Below are positions 5,804-6,565 of a stretch of 6,565 nucleotides of DNA, piece by piece. The DNA is from Candidatus Zambryskibacteria bacterium RIFCSPLOWO2_02_FULL_39_14 (lineage in GTDB: Bacteria; Patescibacteriota; Minisyncoccia; Phycocordibacterales; Zambryskibacteraceae). Position 1 is the stretch's first letter, and each line of letters begins with the position of its first letter. Under the pieces are notes generated by a model that saw only the letters and a program-made list of their open reading frames with translations, did no database searches and was not told where the DNA came from. The stretch is from positions 1-6,565 of the forward strand of contig MHWM01000013.1 in assembly GCA_001824135.1 (NCBI GenBank). The letters run 5' to 3'. Made by a program: the position numbers and the translations under genes.

Positions 5804-6182
5804 CATGGGTATCAATAAAACTCTTAAGGATAATGGCTGCTGCCGAAGCATCTGTCATTTGAGTCTGTCCTTGAATTTGTCTGGCTTCTACAGTGGAGAG
5901 AATTTCTGTATGTAATATGATTTCAACTCCGCGTTTTTCAAGTTCGTTTTTAAACTTATCTATATCGTCCTGAATAGGATTATTCTGTCCGCTGAAATTT
6001 GTTGATTTACCTATGATAATTTTACTGATCTTTTCATCATCTTTAAACTTAAGAACTTTACTTAACAGATCTTTATCATTATCTAGTACCATACGAGGCA
6101 AACTAAAATGTCCAGAATCATCTGTCGAGGCGATACCCACACGTTTACTCCCATAATCTATAGCCATTAATTTCTCGCTCAT
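5799..6182 (-). CDS. ruvX: RuvX/YqgF-family RNase H-fold nuclease
   Basis: This 127-aa protein belongs to the RuvX/YqgF family, described as a putative Holliday-junction resolvase and implicated in 16S rRNA 5' maturation. Motifs in order: MAIDYGSKRVGIA (residues 6-18, catalytic D9), IIIGKSTNFSGQNN (55-68, where GLP-N-DG is usual), TEILSTVEA (92-100, with E93 in the place of the usual D/E-E-R-L-T motif), and TDASAAAIIL (110-119, with D111). All three acidic positions are kept, and the length is slightly below the usual 135-150. It is the first gene of the minus-strand operon, with pilM 9 nt after its stop. ATG at 6182 sits 7 nt after a perfect TATAAT and has no Shine-Dalgarno, so a leaderless transcript is likely. 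Confidence 0.92.
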   Translation of the reverse strand: MSEKLMAIDYGSKRVGIASTDDSGHFSLPRMVLDNDKDLLSKVLKFKDDEKISKIIIGKSTNFSGQNNPIQDDIDKFKNELEKRGVEIILHTEILSTVEARQIQGQTQMTDASAAAIILKSFIDTHV

Positions 6183-6189
6183 TTCTTAA

Positions 6190-6202
6190 ATTATAGTATA
6201 AT
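6190..6202. promoter_or_regulatory. Palindromic divergent promoter (two TATAAT boxes) between ruvX and the DUF5652-type gene
   Basis: ATTATAGTATAAT is a perfect 13-bp palindrome centred on G6196. Its right half is TATAAT on the plus strand (6197-6202), 8 nt before the ATG at 6211. Its left half is TATAAT on the minus strand (6195-6190), 7 nt before the ruvX ATG at 6182. With transcription usually starting about 7 nt after the -10, both mRNAs would begin at or next to the start codon. A TTGAAC 19 nt upstream is a possible weak -35 for ruvX; none is clear for the other side. The two -10 elements sit back to back with one base between them, so simultaneous occupancy by two polymerases is not possible. 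Confidence 0.7.
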
Positions 6203-6210
6203 TAAAGCAT

Positions 6211-6447
6211 ATGAGTTCAATACAATTTCTTGCCGACCTAACCAACATACATCCAGCATTCATAGCTCTAGCAGCCATGTGGTCTTTGATCTGGAAAGGT
6301 TTGGCTCTTTGGAAATCTGCTGGACTTAGGCAGAAATACTGGTTCATCGCACTTCTGGTTGTTAACACAATAGGTCTACTTGAAATTTTCTACATCTTTT
6401 TCATAGCCAGACGATACAAAATTGAGGTAGTAGAAAAGAGTGAATAG
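6211..6447 (+). CDS. DUF5652-type small two-helix membrane protein
   Basis: This 78-aa protein resembles the DUF5652 family that I associate with Patescibacteria; its function is unknown. Two hydrophobic helices are visible, at about residues 14-34 (HPAFIALAAMWSLIWKGLAL) and 43-67 (with NTIGLLEIFYIFF). They are joined by a short, charged loop (KSAGLRQKY). The conserved pattern is W-x-x-x-WKGxALW in the first helix and NTxGxLExxYxF in the second, followed by a basic RRYK stop-transfer end. Length is normal for the family. ATG at 6211 is 8 nt after a perfect TATAAT and has no Shine-Dalgarno, which points to leaderless expression. It is divergent from ruvX and overlaps the start of the next ORF by 8 nt if that ORF uses its GTG. 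Confidence 0.85.
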   Translation: MSSIQFLADLTNIHPAFIALAAMWSLIWKGLALWKSAGLRQKYWFIALLVVNTIGLLEIFYIFFIARRYKIEVVEKSE

Positions 6448-6565
6448 CACACTTGGCGGGGACGATTGCCGGAACTTTGAACCGAAAGTACAGCTCAACT
6501 ACAGCAATGTTGATAAAATTGTACGGGATTTAAGGCGAATTTACCAAGAAAAGCCTGATTTGTTC
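6440..6565 (+). CDS. Unrecognised ORF, 5' part, cut by window end
   Basis: A reading frame stays open from GTG at 6440 to the window edge, 42 codons. It contains the protein-like segments FEPKVQLNYSNVDKIV and RDLRRIYQEKPDLF, the second amphipathic and helical in look. The other two plus-strand frames hit stops within the segment, as do the minus-strand frames. The GTG overlaps the end of the preceding gene by 8 nt, which would fit coupled translation; a stop at 6431-6433 bounds the frame upstream. The codons look more GC-rich at third positions than those of the neighbours. I do not recognise the family, and the start could also lie elsewhere. It may be a true gene or a fortuitous opening. 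Confidence 0.5.
   Translation, partial: MNSTLGGDDCRNFEPKVQLNYSNVDKIVRDLRRIYQEKPDLF

Noticed and set aside
5584..5862. 92-codon plus-strand open frame antisense to pilM and ruvX
   Set aside because: Both minus-strand genes are well supported, and this frame shows no motif or start signal.
1..6565. CRISPR array, toxin-antitoxin or defence system
   Set aside because: There are no regularly spaced repeats, and no protein with such motifs is present; apart from the IS the genes are housekeeping or pilus genes.

Overview
This window looks like part of an AT-rich, compact genome from the Candidate Phyla Radiation (Patescibacteria, most like Parcubacteria). The evidence is a small two-helix DUF5652-type membrane protein, a pilMNO cluster with the N-terminal style I associate with parcubacterial PilM, an S4-less short pseudouridine synthase, tRNAs without encoded CCA, tight gene packing and almost no Shine-Dalgarno sequences. 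This assignment is an inference from gene content and style; no rRNA is present to test it.

Layout. (1) Positions 1 to about 944 hold an IS481/IS3-like insertion sequence. It has one intact DDE transposase (49-909) and imperfect terminal inverted repeats, and its left end is cut by, or lies right at, the window edge. A perfect 23-bp inverted repeat (945-1001) follows it. (2) Positions 1028-2036 hold a divergent pair of tRNA genes, each directly followed by a protein gene on its own strand: tRNA-Leu(CAG) then an RluA/RluD-family pseudouridine synthase on the minus strand, and tRNA-Val(TAC) then malic enzyme on the plus strand. The gaps are 8 and 4 nt. (3) Malic enzyme (2041-3201) ends inside a bidirectional rho-independent terminator (3190-3220), which also ends the minus-strand transcript carrying tRNA-Arg(TCT). 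(4) Positions 3390-6182, minus strand, form a tight operon: ruvX, pilM, pilN, pilO and a 107-aa single-helix membrane protein. (5) A divergent DUF5652-type gene (6211-6447) shares a 13-bp palindromic promoter with ruvX. (6) The right edge holds the start of an unrecognised ORF.

How the genes work together. PilM, PilN and PilO should form the inner-membrane alignment platform of a type IV pilus, and the small protein after pilO may be an accessory subunit. RuvX (YqgF family) is a housekeeping RNase H-fold nuclease carried at the front of the operon. The pseudouridine synthase and tRNAs belong to translation, and malic enzyme links malate and pyruvate.

I see no CRISPR array, toxin-antitoxin pair, prophage or recognisable new defence system. 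The most interesting signals are in gene expression: tRNA genes fused head-on to leader-poor mRNAs, and consensus TATAAT boxes placed 7-8 nt before start codons, which would give leaderless transcripts. A PilM homologue with altered nucleotide-binding motifs is also notable.
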